Below, one piece after another: positions 1-9,092 of a DNA stretch of 64,000 nt. The DNA is taken from NCBI RefSeq assembly GCF_017696175.1, contig NZ_JAAORE010000002.1, forward strand, positions 124,001 to 188,000, read 5' to 3'. A program made the position numbers and the translations under genes. The notes under the pieces were generated by a model. That model saw nothing but the letters and a program-made list of their open reading frames with translations, was not told the origin of the DNA and made no database searches. The stretch comes from Prochlorococcus marinus XMU1404 (lineage in GTDB: Bacteria > Cyanobacteriota > Cyanobacteriia > PCC-6307 > Cyanobiaceae). Positions within the stretch are counted from its first letter, which is position 1. The number at the start of each line of letters is the position of its first letter.

Positions 1-268
1 AAAGAGATAACCCTTCGGGCAACATTGCGAGCACTTTTATTGGATAATCATTATTAATAAAAAATCCATCTGCTTCCCCATTATCAGTATTTACTCTCTC
101 TTTTTTATATGGCAGCCAATTACGTAATGCTTCATATGTAAGCCATTTACCTAATTGTTCATATCCTGTTGAGTACAAAATGTTTGGAGTATTTTTTTCT
201 CGCAATATTGAAAGCCAATGTTTTATTAATGGATGAGGAGGAACAATTACCTTTAGTGACATTGCCAT
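1..268 (-). CDS. upp: Uracil phosphoribosyltransferase, 5' part only (runs off the window)
   Basis: Read on the minus strand, the N-terminus is MAMSLKVIVPPHPLIKHWL, followed by a motif close to GYEQLGKWLTYEALRNWLP. This matches the start of cyanobacterial uracil phosphoribosyltransferase, which makes UMP from uracil and PRPP for pyrimidine salvage. About 89 codons are present; the PRPP-binding loop and the 3' end lie outside the window. ATG at 268 was taken, though the next ATG two codons on (262) is equally possible. The gene is divergent from the pentapeptide gene, with a 63-bp AT-rich gap that must hold both promoters. The family call is from memory of the conserved N-terminus. Confidence 0.8.
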   Translation of the reverse strand, partial: MAMSLKVIVPPHPLIKHWLSILREKNTPNILYSTGYEQLGKWLTYEALRNWLPYKKERVNTDNGEADGFFINNDYPIKVLAMLPEGLSL

Positions 269-331
269 ATATTTTCCTTTAAGATACTCTTACAAACTTT
301 AAATACTTAAGTTCTAAAATACAGTCTTATT

Positions 332-844
332 ATGATTAAATCAATTGTTTTCCCCTCACTAAAGAATGCTTTAATTACTTTGTTATTCGTTGGAATTTTA
401 TTTTTTAATTCTGTAAATTCTGCATGGGCTAAAAGACCTCCAGAAATTAGAAACCAACAAGACCTTAATTTAGAGCCAGATATGCATGGTCAAGATTTAA
501 GCGGTAACGAATACGTTAAGTTTGATTTGAATGGGTTTAATTTCAGTGAAAGTAATTTAGAAGGCGCGGTATTCAATAATAGTAAATTGCAAAACTCAAA
601 GTTTACTGGAGCCAATTTAAGAGATGCACTAGCTTATGCAACAGACTTTACAGATGCAGATCTTTCGGATGTTAATTTTACAAATGCTTTATTAATGGAA
701 AGTAATTTTGAAGGAGCAAAAATAGATGGTGCAGATTTTACTGATGCTGTTCTTAGTCGTACACAACAAAAACAATTATGTGCAATTGCTAATGGCACAA
801 ATACTTCTACAGGAGAGAGTACAGAATATAGCCTAGGTTGTTAA
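332..844 (+). CDS. Exported pentapeptide-repeat protein (thylakoid lumen or periplasm)
   Basis: The protein has 170 aa. Residues 1-33 form a signal peptide with a positive start, a hydrophobic core and a likely cleavage site after SAWA. Residues of about 60-145 carry repeated A(D/N)LxX-type pentapeptides (for example GANLRD, DADLSD, GADFTD), which fold as a right-handed quadrilateral beta helix. Two cysteines near the C-terminus (CAIANG and the final GC) could form a disulfide once exported. Small lumenal pentapeptide proteins are known in cyanobacteria and plastids, but their biochemical role is unclear. The gene lies 9 bp upstream of cobW on the same strand, so the two are probably co-transcribed. 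Confidence 0.85.
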   Translation: MIKSIVFPSLKNALITLLFVGILFFNSVNSAWAKRPPEIRNQQDLNLEPDMHGQDLSGNEYVKFDLNGFNFSESNLEGAVFNNSKLQNSKFTGANLRDALAYATDFTDADLSDVNFTNALLMESNFEGAKIDGADFTDAVLSRTQQKQLCAIANGTNTSTGESTEYSLGC

Positions 845-853
845 TCATTAAGG

Positions 854-1918
854 ATGAAAAAAAAAATACCAGTAATAGTTGTTTCCGGTTTTCTTGGTTC
901 AGGTAAAACAACTTTTCTTAGATATTTGTTAAAGGAAAGTAATAAAAAATTCGGTTTAATAATCAATGAATTTGGTGATGTTGGAATTGACGGTGATTTA
1001 ATTAAAAGTTGCGATAGATGTGATGAAACAGAAGAAGAATGCGTAATCGAATTAAATAATGGATGTTTATGTTGTACTGTTCAAGATGATTTTGTTCCAT
1101 CAATAAAAGCTCTTCTAGAATTTAATCCTACTATTGAATCAATAATTATCGAAACAAGTGGCTTGGCACTTCCAATTCCCTTAATTCAAGCACTTAACTG
1201 GCCTGAAATTAGGTCTTCCATATACCTTGATGTAGTAGTTGGTATCGTTAATGGAGAGTCAATGCTTAATGGTTCACCAATTAATGATCTTAATAAAATA
1301 ACAAAACAATATAATGATACGTTTAAAATTGATCATAACGCCGATATTGAAGAACTTTTTGAGGAACAACTTGAAGTCTCTGATATCGTTTTAGTCTCTA
1401 GATCAGATATCTTAAATGATCATCAGTTTGATGTTGTAAAAAATAAAATCCAAGGAAGTCTGAACTCATCTACACCTGTCCTTAAATCCAAGAATGGCAA
1501 AATTGATTTAAATTATCTATTTGACTTTAACTTTAAAAAGGAGACTTATAAAGAATTTTTAACGGAAGAACATGACCATAATCATGTTGAGCTTGTATCA
1601 GATTCAATTAAATTAAATTATTTCCTTGAAAAAAATGACTTTGAAAAAGAGATGTCAAAAATCTTGGATGAATTAAACATTCTTCGAATAAAAGGACGTA
1701 TTTGGATACCAAACAAATCATTGCCTTTACAAATACAAATAGTTGGAAAAAAAATTAATACTTGGTTTGAAGAAGCTCCCATCAATTGTTGGAAACCAAT
1801 TGATAATGCTGGTCTTGAATTAGTAATAATTTCCTTTGATGAAAAATCGATAAAAATTTTGGAAAAAAAATTTAAAGAGAAATTTAAGATTTTAAATGAC
1901 CCAATAATACCAATTTGA
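854..1918 (+). CDS. cobW: CobW GTPase, metallochaperone of cobalamin synthesis
   Basis: This is a 354-aa G3E-family GTPase. It has a Walker A motif GFLGSGKTT at residues 12-20, NEFGDVGIDG at about 38-47, a metal-binding CLCC (CxCC) at 71-74, ETSG at 100-103 and a His-rich stretch EHDHNH near 240 before a C-terminal CobW_C-type domain. The GDVGIDG and ETSGLALP-to-NWPEIR segments resemble the cobalamin-linked CobW subgroup rather than generic zinc chaperones. Its known role is to deliver Co(II) for corrin synthesis, consistent with cobN, cobU and metH in the same window. The G4 position reads SRSD (182-185) instead of the usual NKxD. A zinc-chaperone role cannot be excluded from sequence alone. 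Confidence 0.85.
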   Translation: MKKKIPVIVVSGFLGSGKTTFLRYLLKESNKKFGLIINEFGDVGIDGDLIKSCDRCDETEEECVIELNNGCLCCTVQDDFVPSIKALLEFNPTIESIIIETSGLALPIPLIQALNWPEIRSSIYLDVVVGIVNGESMLNGSPINDLNKITKQYNDTFKIDHNADIEELFEEQLEVSDIVLVSRSDILNDHQFDVVKNKIQGSLNSSTPVLKSKNGKIDLNYLFDFNFKKETYKEFLTEEHDHNHVELVSDSIKLNYFLEKNDFEKEMSKILDELNILRIKGRIWIPNKSLPLQIQIVGKKINTWFEEAPINCWKPIDNAGLELVIISFDEKSIKILEKKFKEKFKILNDPIIPI

Positions 1919-1964
1919 CTTTATAGTTAGCTGTCGGGATACTTACTACAGTAGAAAGTCGTAA

Positions 1965-2129
1965 ATGGAAAATCCAAAAATTGCTTTAAAACAAATAATC
2001 TCTGACGATGTAATATCAATTGATAAAATCAAATGTTCCAAATGTGGAGGGGCAGGAAATTTTAAAACACCTGAAAATTCAAGAAGAACTTGTTTAGTTT
2101 GTTTTGGTAAGGGTTACATAAACATTTAA
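1965..2129 (+). CDS. Small DnaJ-type zinc-ribbon protein, 54 aa
   Basis: This short ORF runs from ATG to TAA and encodes 54 residues. It begins MENPKIALKQ and contains CSKCGGAGNF near residue 28, then CLVCFGKGYI near the end. That gives two CxxC knuckles of the CxxCxGxG type seen in the DnaJ cysteine-rich domain, so it probably binds one zinc ion. No J domain is present. It follows cobW by 46 bp on the same strand. Similar very small DnaJ-zinc-finger proteins occur in picocyanobacteria; the function is unknown, with protein-disulfide or chaperone-related roles possible. Confidence 0.75.
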   Translation: MENPKIALKQIISDDVISIDKIKCSKCGGAGNFKTPENSRRTCLVCFGKGYINI

Positions 2130-2226
2130 AAATTCAGAAAACCTTGAGGTAAAAATATTTGTTTATTAATCAATAGTACTTTTTATTAGAATTTAAACTA
2201 ATCTTCTAATAGAAATTATTTTTTAA

Positions 2227-2481
2227 TTGGACCAATTTGCTGTAAAAGTTTTTGTAAGACTAAGACCTTCAGTTTTAGATCCAGCAGGGGAAGCTACCAA
2301 ATCTGCCTCTATAAAACTTGGAGCCGAGGGAATAAAATCATTACGTATAGGAAAAATGATTGAAGTAAAAATAGAAGGTAATGGTGAAAACGAAGTAAGA
2401 GAAAAAATTGATTTATTGTGTGATAGGTTATTCGCAAATACTGTTATTGAAGACTATGAATATTCACTAGAAAAATTATAA
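2227..2481 (+). CDS. purS: Phosphoribosylformylglycinamidine synthase, PurS subunit
   Basis: The 84-aa protein is the usual PurS length and has the typical pattern [16 protein letters not shown] near the N-terminus and a conserved acidic end. PurS bridges PurQ and PurL in the FGAM synthase complex (FGAR plus glutamine and ATP to FGAM), the fourth step of purine synthesis. The start must be TTG at 2227: an in-frame TAA sits immediately upstream (2224-2226) and no ATG precedes the conserved region. The gap to purQ is 1 bp, so the two genes are one translation unit. purL is not in the window. Confidence 0.93.
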   Translation: MDQFAVKVFVRLRPSVLDPAGEATKSASIKLGAEGIKSLRIGKMIEVKIEGNGENEVREKIDLLCDRLFANTVIEDYEYSLEKL

Positions 2482-2482
2482 G

Positions 2483-3148
2483 ATGGATAATTTTACTGTA
2501 GGAGTTATTGTCTTCCCTGGTTCTAATTGTGATCGTGATGTTTCATGGGCACTGGAAGGTTGTTTAGACATGAGAACGAAATACTTGTGGCATGAGTCTT
2601 CAGATTTAAGCGATGTAGATGCAATAGTTTTACCTGGAGGATTTAGCTATGGTGATTATTTAAGATGCGGTGCAATTGCTAGATTCTCTCCATTAATAAA
2701 TGCCTTGGATGAGTTTGTTAAAACCGGAAAAAGAGTTTTAGGAATATGTAATGGGTTTCAAATCTTAACAGAATCAGGCTTTTTGCCTGGTGCCCTTACT
2801 GCAAATAAAAACCTTAATTTCATCTGTGATGATGTTGAACTTGATATTGTTTCTTCAAAAGGAGGTTGGTTTAATAATGGAGGTGAAAAACAAACTATTA
2901 AGTTGCCAATAGCGCATGGGGAAGGAAGATATCATTGTGATTCTGATACTTTAAAAAAACTTGCAGATAATGAATTGATCGCTTTGAGATATAAAAATAA
3001 TCCTAATGGATCCTTATTTGATATCGCAGGCATAACTAATGAAAAGGGAAATGTTTTAGGTTTAATGCCTCATCCAGAACGTGCATGTGACGATACAATT
3101 GGTGGGACTGATGGTCTCTTTACATTAAAATCATTAATATTGAAATAA
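2483..3148 (+). CDS. purQ: Phosphoribosylformylglycinamidine synthase, PurQ glutaminase subunit
   Basis: This is a 221-aa class I glutamine amidotransferase. It has [12 protein letters not shown] at the N-terminus, the nucleophile Cys in [11 protein letters not shown] at about residue 93, and the His/Glu pair in GLMPHPERA near residue 197. It hydrolyses glutamine and channels ammonia to PurL for FGAM formation. The length and motifs are normal. It is directly downstream of purS, and a hairpin with a T-run follows within 10 bp, so the purSQ transcript probably ends there. Confidence 0.95.
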   Translation: MDNFTVGVIVFPGSNCDRDVSWALEGCLDMRTKYLWHESSDLSDVDAIVLPGGFSYGDYLRCGAIARFSPLINALDEFVKTGKRVLGICNGFQILTESGFLPGALTANKNLNFICDDVELDIVSSKGGWFNNGGEKQTIKLPIAHGEGRYHCDSDTLKKLADNELIALRYKNNPNGSLFDIAGITNEKGNVLGLMPHPERACDDTIGGTDGLFTLKSLILK

Positions 3149-3155
3149 AAAAAAA

Positions 3156-3175
3156 GACCCCCGATGTTGGAGGTC
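3156..3175. terminator. Rho-independent, probably bidirectional terminator
   Basis: GACCCCC and GGAGGTC form a 7-bp stem with one C-A mismatch around a 6-nt loop (GATGTT). An A-run lies on the left and ATTTTTT on the right, so both strands end in U. It sits between the convergent purQ and class II aldolase genes and can serve both. Its GC-rich stem stands out in this AT-rich DNA. Confidence 0.75.
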
Positions 3176-3200
3176 ATTTTTTGCTTGATTCCTTTTTTAA

Positions 3201-4274
3201 TTAAACAGTAGCTTTTACTTTGGGATCTAAATCACCTTTAGCGTAAAGATCAGCAAAGTAATTGGTGCTGTTTTGCTTGATCTTACTCGCTTGACCTTCG
3301 CACCAGAATTGCTTGTATCTGTCAAGACAAACTTGCTTCATGTATTTTCTAGCAGGTTTGTTGAAATGTCTTGGGTCAAAGTTTGCCTTGTCAGCAAATG
3401 CTGCCTCTCTTACCGCGGCAGTGAAGGCAAGTCTGTTATCGGTATCAATGTTGACTTTCCTAACTCCATTTCTTATTCCCTCTTGAATCTCTTCAACAGG
3501 AACACCATATGTTTGAGGAATTTCACCACCATATTTGTTAATGATATCCAACCATTCTTGAGGCACTGAACTAGATCCATGCATTACAAGATGTGTATTT
3601 GGAAGTGCTTTATGGATTTCAGCAATTCTGCTTATTGCAAGAACTTCTCCTGTAGGCTTCCTTGTGAACTTATATGCACCATGACTTGTACCTATAGCAA
3701 TTGCTAATGCATCAACTTTTGTTTTAGCAACAAAATCTGCCGCTTCTTCAGGATCAGTCAAAAGCATATCTGTAGAAAGTTCACCTTCAAATCCATGGCC
3801 ATCTTCTGCCTCACCTTTTCCTGTCTCTAATGAACCTAAGCAACCTAATTCACCTTCAACACTAACTCCAACTGAATGAGCAAAATCTACAACTTTTTTA
3901 GTTACCGCAACATTGTATTCGTAACTCGCTGGTGTTTTTGCATCTGCCTCTAGAGAACCATCCATCATTACAGACGTGAAACCATTAATTGCTGCTGAAT
4001 AACATGTTGATGGCTCGTTACCATGGTCTTGGTGCATCACAACTGGAATATTAGGATAAGTTTCAGTTGCTGCAAGAATCAGATGACGAAGAAATATTTC
4101 TCCAGCATAATTTCTAGCGCCTCTTGAAGCTTGTAGAATTACAGGACTATCTGTTTCATAAGCAGCCTCCATAATTGCTTGAACTTGTTCAAGGTTATTT
4201 ACGTTAAACGCTGGGATACCATAACCATTTTCAGCAGCGTGATCTAAAAGTAGTCTTAAGGGAACAAGGGCCAT
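3201..4274 (-). CDS. fbaA: Fructose-bisphosphate aldolase, class II, Calvin-cycle type
   Basis: A metal-dependent aldolase of 357 aa. It contains [12 protein letters not shown], the zinc-ligand region VVMHQDHGN, a catalytic-loop segment VSVEGELG, and VMHGSSSVP near residue 233. Subtype features (long C-terminal part, [16 protein letters not shown]) match the Calvin-cycle class II aldolases, which also act on sedoheptulose-1,7-bisphosphate. The start was taken at MALVPLR (4274); an ATG two codons upstream (4280) is the alternative. It lies next to a class I aldolase, so this genome has both mechanistic types side by side. The 150-bp leader holds a promoter-like site and a small hairpin. Confidence 0.93.
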   Translation of the reverse strand: MALVPLRLLLDHAAENGYGIPAFNVNNLEQVQAIMEAAYETDSPVILQASRGARNYAGEIFLRHLILAATETYPNIPVVMHQDHGNEPSTCYSAAINGFTSVMMDGSLEADAKTPASYEYNVAVTKKVVDFAHSVGVSVEGELGCLGSLETGKGEAEDGHGFEGELSTDMLLTDPEEAADFVAKTKVDALAIAIGTSHGAYKFTRKPTGEVLAISRIAEIHKALPNTHLVMHGSSSVPQEWLDIINKYGGEIPQTYGVPVEEIQEGIRNGVRKVNIDTDNRLAFTAAVREAAFADKANFDPRHFNKPARKYMKQVCLDRYKQFWCEGQASKIKQNSTNYFADLYAKGDLDPKVKATV

Positions 4275-4292
4275 AATCAAAATGAATTAGAT

Positions 4293-4308
4293 GCTTAAGT
4301 TTTTAAGC
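4293..4308. repeat. Perfect 6-bp inverted repeat in the fbaA 5' leader
   Basis: GCTTAA, a GTTT spacer, then TTAAGC lies about 20-35 bp upstream of the fbaA start. If the candidate promoter upstream is right, it falls in the 5' UTR and could form a short hairpin or be an operator. It has no T-run that would make it a terminator for the upstream gene. Confidence 0.4.
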
Positions 4309-4326
4309 AATATGTTCCGAGAGTTT

Positions 4327-4356
4327 AGTATACAGAGGTATCAAATGTCACGTCAT
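4327..4356 (-). promoter_or_regulatory. Candidate sigma-70-type promoter for fbaA
   Basis: On the minus strand a -10-like TATACT (4327-4332) is separated by 18 bp from a weaker -35-like ATGACG (4351-4356). This places a start about 45 nt upstream of the fbaA ATG. The AT-rich background makes chance matches likely, so this is only a candidate. Confidence 0.35.
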
Positions 4357-4424
4357 TAGATATACAAAATACTAAATTAACGAATCTAATTTTATGGTCC
4401 AGTGTATATTTTTAGAATTTTAGG

Positions 4425-5492
4425 TTAGTAAGTGTAGCCTGCAACAAATAATTGCTCATCAGATGAAGGTTGCGAACCTGCTACGTAGGATCCTGTTGAA
4501 GCCTCTGAGTTTGCTTGAGCTCTTGCTATTAAGGCCTTTTGACCACCTTCTACATCACTTCCCTTCCAAGCCTTTAAGCACGAGTGCTGTAATGCTCTTC
4601 CATATGAGAATGAAACGTTCCATAAAGCTTTTCTGTAAAGAGTATTCATATTATTTAAATAAACAGAAGCAGCCTCTTCGCTTAATCCTCCTGATAAGAA
4701 AACTATTCCAGGAACAGATGCAGGAACGCATCTTTCCATAGTTCTTATAGTCATCTCTGCAACTTTCATAGGATCTGCCTTAGTTTGACAATCTGCTCCA
4801 TTAACTGTCATAGAAGGTTTTAAAAGTGTTCCCTCTAGAAAGACTCCATTAGCTTGACAAGCAATGTAAACCTGCTTAATAACCTCTTGTTGAACTTCAG
4901 CAGTTTTTTCGATAGTATGATCGCCGTCCATTAAGATTTCAGGTTCAATAATTGGTACCAAGCCCGATTCTTGAACTGATCTCGCATACCTTGCGAGTCC
5001 CCATGCGTTCTCTTGTATTGATAGTTTTGAAGGACAACCATCACTTGTTATCTGGAGAACTGCTCTCCACTTTGCAAATCTTGCGCCTTGTTCATAATAT
5101 TTTGCTGCTCTTTCAACTAATCCATCTAGACCAGAGCAAAAAGTTTCTACATCTCCTGCTCCAGGAAGTGGAATTAAACCTTTATCAACCTTTATTCCAG
5201 GAATGATACCTAAATCATTTAATTTCTTAACCATTGATTCACCATCTTGGTGATTCTGATAAAGAGTTTCTTCAAAAAGTATTGCTCCACTTATGTATTT
5301 ACCAAGGCCTTCTGTAGTAAAAAGCATACCTCTATATGCCTTCCTGTTCTCTTCAGTATTCTCAACACCAATTCCAGCTAGTCTTTTCCCAACTGTTTTA
5401 GTGGATTCATCTACGGCTAATATACCTTTCCCTTTAGAAGCTAGTAATTGAGCATTTTCTTTAAGCTCATTCTTGTAATAATTTAAAGCCAT
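4425..5492 (-). CDS. fda: Fructose-bisphosphate aldolase, class I
   Basis: The 355-aa protein begins MALNYYKNELKENAQLLA and has GKGILAVDESTKTVGKRL near residue 22. It also has GIIPGIKVDKGL and the FAKWRAVLQI and GTLLKPSM segments, with the Schiff-base lysine expected in the latter. These match the Schiff-base class I aldolases that interconvert fructose-1,6-bisphosphate and DHAP plus GAP. The length is normal. It is 150 bp upstream of the class II gene on the same strand, far enough for separate promoters. With two aldolases, one may favour the Calvin cycle and the other glycolysis or gluconeogenesis; that split is inference. Confidence 0.92.
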   Translation of the reverse strand: MALNYYKNELKENAQLLASKGKGILAVDESTKTVGKRLAGIGVENTEENRKAYRGMLFTTEGLGKYISGAILFEETLYQNHQDGESMVKKLNDLGIIPGIKVDKGLIPLPGAGDVETFCSGLDGLVERAAKYYEQGARFAKWRAVLQITSDGCPSKLSIQENAWGLARYARSVQESGLVPIIEPEILMDGDHTIEKTAEVQQEVIKQVYIACQANGVFLEGTLLKPSMTVNGADCQTKADPMKVAEMTIRTMERCVPASVPGIVFLSGGLSEEAASVYLNNMNTLYRKALWNVSFSYGRALQHSCLKAWKGSDVEGGQKALIARAQANSEASTGSYVAGSQPSSDEQLFVAGYTY

Positions 5493-5594
5493 CCTTAAAA
5501 ATTCAGTTCAATTGATTTTTCCAGAATATGAAGAAAAAATAAAATCAATCTAATACTTAATCGGGTGATATTTGCTACGTATCAATGTATAGCC

Positions 5595-6692
5595 TTAAAT
5601 TTTGATACTTAATCCACTTTTCGATGATTCTCTTATAGCTTCACAAACTTTATGACTTGCAAGTCCCTCACTCAAGCCTGGAATGATCGGTGTTTTATTA
5701 AAAATACTTTCAGCCCATAAATTTTGAATTCTCATTACTGGGGCTATCCTCCCATCAGTCCATGTTTTTTTAAAGTTAAAACTTGAATCTGCAGTTAGAT
5801 TTTGGATCTTATTTTCTTTATCTGAATATTTCAAATTAAAACCATGCACATAATCTTTTTGGTTCTCGCTTTTAAGAATAAGTGAACCTTCGCTCCCATA
5901 TATTTCTAAACAAAATCCTCTACCGTTTCTAGAAATCGATGATAACGATACTTGACATGGAATAAGATTCGAGCTGTAGTTTGATAATTCTATATTGGCT
6001 AGACAAACATCCTCGCTCGTAACATCATTTAAATCAGATGAATTAGGTGATGGTCTTTTTTTTATTGAGGTTGCCAACTTGCCAGATACGTTTATGGATT
6101 CTCCAAAAAACCAATTCAACATATCGAATGCATGAGTACCCAAGGCGCCAATAACTCCTCCACCTTTTTCTTCCAAAGAATACCAATTCCAAGTTCTTTT
6201 GGGGTCGGATCTACTGCCCATTAACCAATCTAATTTGACTAAATATATATCTCCTAAGATATTTTCATAAATAAGTTTTTTTGTCTGAAGGAAAAGGGGT
6301 ACTGCTCTATATTCAAAATCAACACATACGCTTAGGTTCTTAATCAATGATATTCTATGTAGCTCTTCAATCTGAGAGGACGATATTGAAACGGGTTTTT
6401 CTAATAGCAAGTTTTTATTATTCTCAAGTGCTTGTTTTGCTAATTTAAATCTTGATTCAGGAGGGGTAGCAATAATAATCCCATCAATTTCTGGAGATTT
6501 AACTAAGTCTTCCCAATCATGAAAAAACTTTAATCCCGTTTCTTTTTCTATTAATGATTTTTGTGCTTTCTCATAATGATATATAGCTACAGGCGTTAAA
6601 TAATGAGACTCTTTTAGTGCCTCTAAATGAACTTTCTTCCCAAACCCAAGTCCAGCAATGGCAATTTTTAATTTTTTATTTTTTGTATTCAT
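5595..6692 (-). CDS. Gfo/Idh/MocA-family NAD(P)-dependent oxidoreductase
   Basis: The 365-aa protein has an N-terminal Rossmann fold, KIAIAGLGFGKKVH (GxGxxG, residues 9-22), and the family motif NLLLEKPVS near residue 95. A GALGTHAFDMLNWFFG segment near 185 contributes to the substrate site. Family members oxidise or isomerise sugar or inositol derivatives, or reduce biliverdin; the substrate cannot be read here. The stop is 2 bp from the next gene's frame, with a secreted-protein gene and accD upstream, so it may be the last cistron of a prk-accD-type run. Prochlorococcus carries such a gene as a core hypothetical dehydrogenase. Confidence 0.85.
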   Translation of the reverse strand: MNTKNKKLKIAIAGLGFGKKVHLEALKESHYLTPVAIYHYEKAQKSLIEKETGLKFFHDWEDLVKSPEIDGIIIATPPESRFKLAKQALENNKNLLLEKPVSISSSQIEELHRISLIKNLSVCVDFEYRAVPLFLQTKKLIYENILGDIYLVKLDWLMGSRSDPKRTWNWYSLEEKGGGVIGALGTHAFDMLNWFFGESINVSGKLATSIKKRPSPNSSDLNDVTSEDVCLANIELSNYSSNLIPCQVSLSSISRNGRGFCLEIYGSEGSLILKSENQKDYVHGFNLKYSDKENKIQNLTADSSFNFKKTWTDGRIAPVMRIQNLWAESIFNKTPIIPGLSEGLASHKVCEAIRESSKSGLSIKI

Positions 6693-6694
6693 TC

Positions 6695-7087
6695 TTATCC
6701 ATTAATAAACTCTGAACAACTATTTTCGATGACTACATCTATAAGTTCGTCATTATTAGAGGTTTGCCATTTTGAATTGAATTGTGGAATTCCATTAATA
6801 GAAGTATCTTTAAACTTTTTTTCATCGCAATTAATTCTCATCACATAAAGTGATAACTCTCCATCATCATCAGAATTAGTTGGATTTTTTAAGTACTTTG
6901 TTAAGACACTTATTTCACCATTTTGATGCGGTCTAATACTTCCTTTGTCAAGCCATTCTTTCCCTTCATTATTCTCTTTTAGGAGGACCCAATCAACATT
7001 TCCTATTCCATATGAATATGGAGCAAAATTTAAAATAAAAAATAAAAGGCTTAAAGAAAAATATAATAAATTTGAAATTATTCTCAT
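6695..7087 (-). CDS. Secreted protein of unknown function, 130 aa
   Basis: The first ~27 residues form a signal peptide (MRIISNLLYFSLSLLFF core, cleavage probably after SYG). The mature part starts VDWVLLKENNEGKEWLDKGSI and has two cysteines, one in MRINCDEKK and one in NSCSEF. The layout of a tryptophan followed by a short beta domain with a cysteine recalls small adhesin-E-like secreted domains, but that resemblance is weak. It sits 1 bp from accD and 2 bp from the oxidoreductase gene, so it is part of that operon. The function is not known. Confidence 0.7.
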   Translation of the reverse strand: MRIISNLLYFSLSLLFFILNFAPYSYGIGNVDWVLLKENNEGKEWLDKGSIRPHQNGEISVLTKYLKNPTNSDDDGELSLYVMRINCDEKKFKDTSINGIPQFNSKWQTSNNDELIDVVIENSCSEFING

Positions 7088-7088
7088 T

Positions 7089-7970
7089 TTATATATTTAC
7101 TTTTGTAAGTTCTTTTACACCATGAATTTTTAAAATTTTAGTCAGAGTATCCTTGAGATCTTTCCTTTTAACTATTACATCAACAAACCCATGCTCAAGC
7201 AGATATTCAGCTGTTTGAAAGTTATCTGGTAATTTTTCTCTTAATGTTTGTTCTATAACCCTTCTTCCAGCAAATCCAATGAGAGCTTTAGGTTCTGCCA
7301 AAATTAAATCACCTAACATTGCAAAGCTTGCTGTCACTCCTCCAGTGGTTGGATGAGTTAATAGGGGCATATATAAAAGATTTTTTTCTTTATGTTTTTT
7401 TAGTGCTCCAGATATTTTTGCCATTTGCATGAGACTTAACATGCCTTCTTGCATCCTTGCTCCTCCTGATGCACAAACAATAAGAATTGGAAAATTTTCT
7501 AAAGTTGCTCTCTCAATTATCCTTGTAATTTTTTCACCAACTACTGAACCCATGGAGCCTCCCATAAATCTAAAATCCATAACAGCTAATGCTAAAGGCA
7601 TTGAATTTACAGAACAGATACCTGTTACTACTCCATCTCTTAAGCCTGTGCCAGCTTGACTTTCTTTGATTCGATCAGCATATGATCTTCTATCTTTAAA
7701 ACCCAATGGATCTGTAGGACTTAGTGAACTATCAAACTCTTCGAATGAATTTTTGTCAGCAATTATATTTATCCTTTCATCACTATTAATCCTATTGTGG
7801 TGTCCACAATTACTACAAACATTAAAATTTGAAATTAGGTCTTTTCTATAGGCTACTTGCGAACATTCAGAACATTTAACCCACAAACCATCCCCCTCAT
7901 CTGTATCTTGCGAAACTTTTCCAACAAATTGATCTTTACGCCTTGCGGCAAACCAGTCGATTAATGACAC
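7089..7970 (-). CDS. accD: Acetyl-CoA carboxylase carboxyltransferase subunit beta
   Basis: A GTG start at 7970 gives the family's normal N-terminus, [12 protein letters not shown], and 293 aa. An AGG sits a few bases upstream. An ATG at 8018 would add 16 residues that do not look like AccD. Residues of about 31-60 form the zinc ribbon (CSECS then CSNCG), and the rest is the carboxyltransferase domain with [11 protein letters not shown] and [11 protein letters not shown]. With AccA it transfers carboxyl from carboxybiotin to acetyl-CoA to make malonyl-CoA. The prk gene lies 137 bp upstream on the same strand. Confidence 0.93.
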   Translation of the reverse strand: MSLIDWFAARRKDQFVGKVSQDTDEGDGLWVKCSECSQVAYRKDLISNFNVCSNCGHHNRINSDERINIIADKNSFEEFDSSLSPTDPLGFKDRRSYADRIKESQAGTGLRDGVVTGICSVNSMPLALAVMDFRFMGGSMGSVVGEKITRIIERATLENFPILIVCASGGARMQEGMLSLMQMAKISGALKKHKEKNLLYMPLLTHPTTGGVTASFAMLGDLILAEPKALIGFAGRRVIEQTLREKLPDNFQTAEYLLEHGFVDVIVKRKDLKDTLTKILKIHGVKELTKVNI

Positions 7971-8106
7971 AACGTTACCTTTTTTTCTATTTAAAACTAA
8001 ATAAGGTACTTTTATCAAGAAAGATATATAAAAATTTGAGATCTTCTAGATTAGAAACTCCTAAAGAAAAATATAAAGATTTGAATTGATAATCGAAAAA
8101 TAACTA

Positions 8107-9003
8107 TTATTTATTTTTCTCCTCAATCATTTTATGAATTATTGGAGTAAGAATTAGTTCCATTGCGAAACCCATTTTCCCCCCATTTACTACGATACTA
8201 GTTGGACTTGACATAAATGAATCGTTTATCATTCCAAGTAAGTATTGAAAATCAATCCCCCATTTCTCTCTTGCACCTTTTCTGAAATGTATGATCACAA
8301 AGCTCTCATCAGGAGTTGGTATATTCCTGCAAATGAAAGGATTTGAGGTGTCTATTGTGGGAATTCTTTGGAAATTAATATCAGTTTTGCTGAATTGTGG
8401 GCAAATGTGATTTATATAATCAGGCATTCTTCTCAATATTGTATCCACTATGGTTTCAGCTGAGTAACCTCTTTCTGCGTTATCTCTATGGATTTTTTGA
8501 ATCCACTCTAAATTTGTTATCGGAACAACACCGACAAGTAAATCAGCGTAAGATGCCACATTGTATCCATCACCTTCTACCCCACCATGCAAACCTTCAT
8601 AAAAAAGTACATCTGTTCCCTGAGGAATATCTTCCCATGGGGTAAATTGCCCAGGTTCTAAGGATGTCCCAAGTCTTGTATTATGTTCTTCTGCTTCTTC
8701 AAGACTATGTAGATAATATCTTTTCTTTCCTCCTCCAGTTTCACCATAGATTTTAAAAAGTTCTTCTAGCTTGTCAAAAAGATTAGCCTCTGGACCAAAG
8801 TGAGAGAAATTTTCACCTTTTGAAAGAGCCTCTGCCATAGCTTTTTTCATAGGCATTCTTTCAAACCTGTGGTAACTATCACCTTCTACAACTGCGGGAA
8901 CAATATCTTCTCTGGCAAAAATATGCTCAAAGGCTCTTTTTACTGTACTTGTTCCTGCTCCTGAAGATCCTGTTACAGCGACTACTGGATGACGTTTTGA
9001 CAT
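8107..9003 (-). CDS. prk: Phosphoribulokinase
   Basis: The 298-aa protein has the P-loop VTGSSGAGTSTVKRAF near residue 10, EGDSYHRFERM, FYEGLHGG and the DLLVGVVPITNLEW region. This is the phosphoribulokinase pattern: ribulose-5-phosphate plus ATP to RuBP, the committing step of carbon fixation. Its length, with no long extension and no cysteine in the P-loop, resembles the shorter bacterial-type enzyme. The classical thioredoxin-regulated pair of P-loop cysteines seen in plant-type PRK is not present here. It lies between accD and leuB, each with an upstream gap of about 90-140 bp. Confidence 0.92.
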   Translation of the reverse strand: MSKRHPVVAVTGSSGAGTSTVKRAFEHIFAREDIVPAVVEGDSYHRFERMPMKKAMAEALSKGENFSHFGPEANLFDKLEELFKIYGETGGGKKRYYLHSLEEAEEHNTRLGTSLEPGQFTPWEDIPQGTDVLFYEGLHGGVEGDGYNVASYADLLVGVVPITNLEWIQKIHRDNAERGYSAETIVDTILRRMPDYINHICPQFSKTDINFQRIPTIDTSNPFICRNIPTPDESFVIIHFRKGAREKWGIDFQYLLGMINDSFMSSPTSIVVNGGKMGFAMELILTPIIHKMIEEKNK

Positions 9004-9092
9004 TTTTAAAAGACAATATCTAATGATTCTGACAGGTCATATGCCAACTTTATGTTCAACTTAAAAATATTTTTTTATTTATTAATTTTTTT

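Noticed and set aside
7968-8018. Longer accD start at ATG 8018
   Set aside because: It adds 16 residues not seen in AccD; GTG 7970 gives the conserved N-terminus and has an AGG just upstream.
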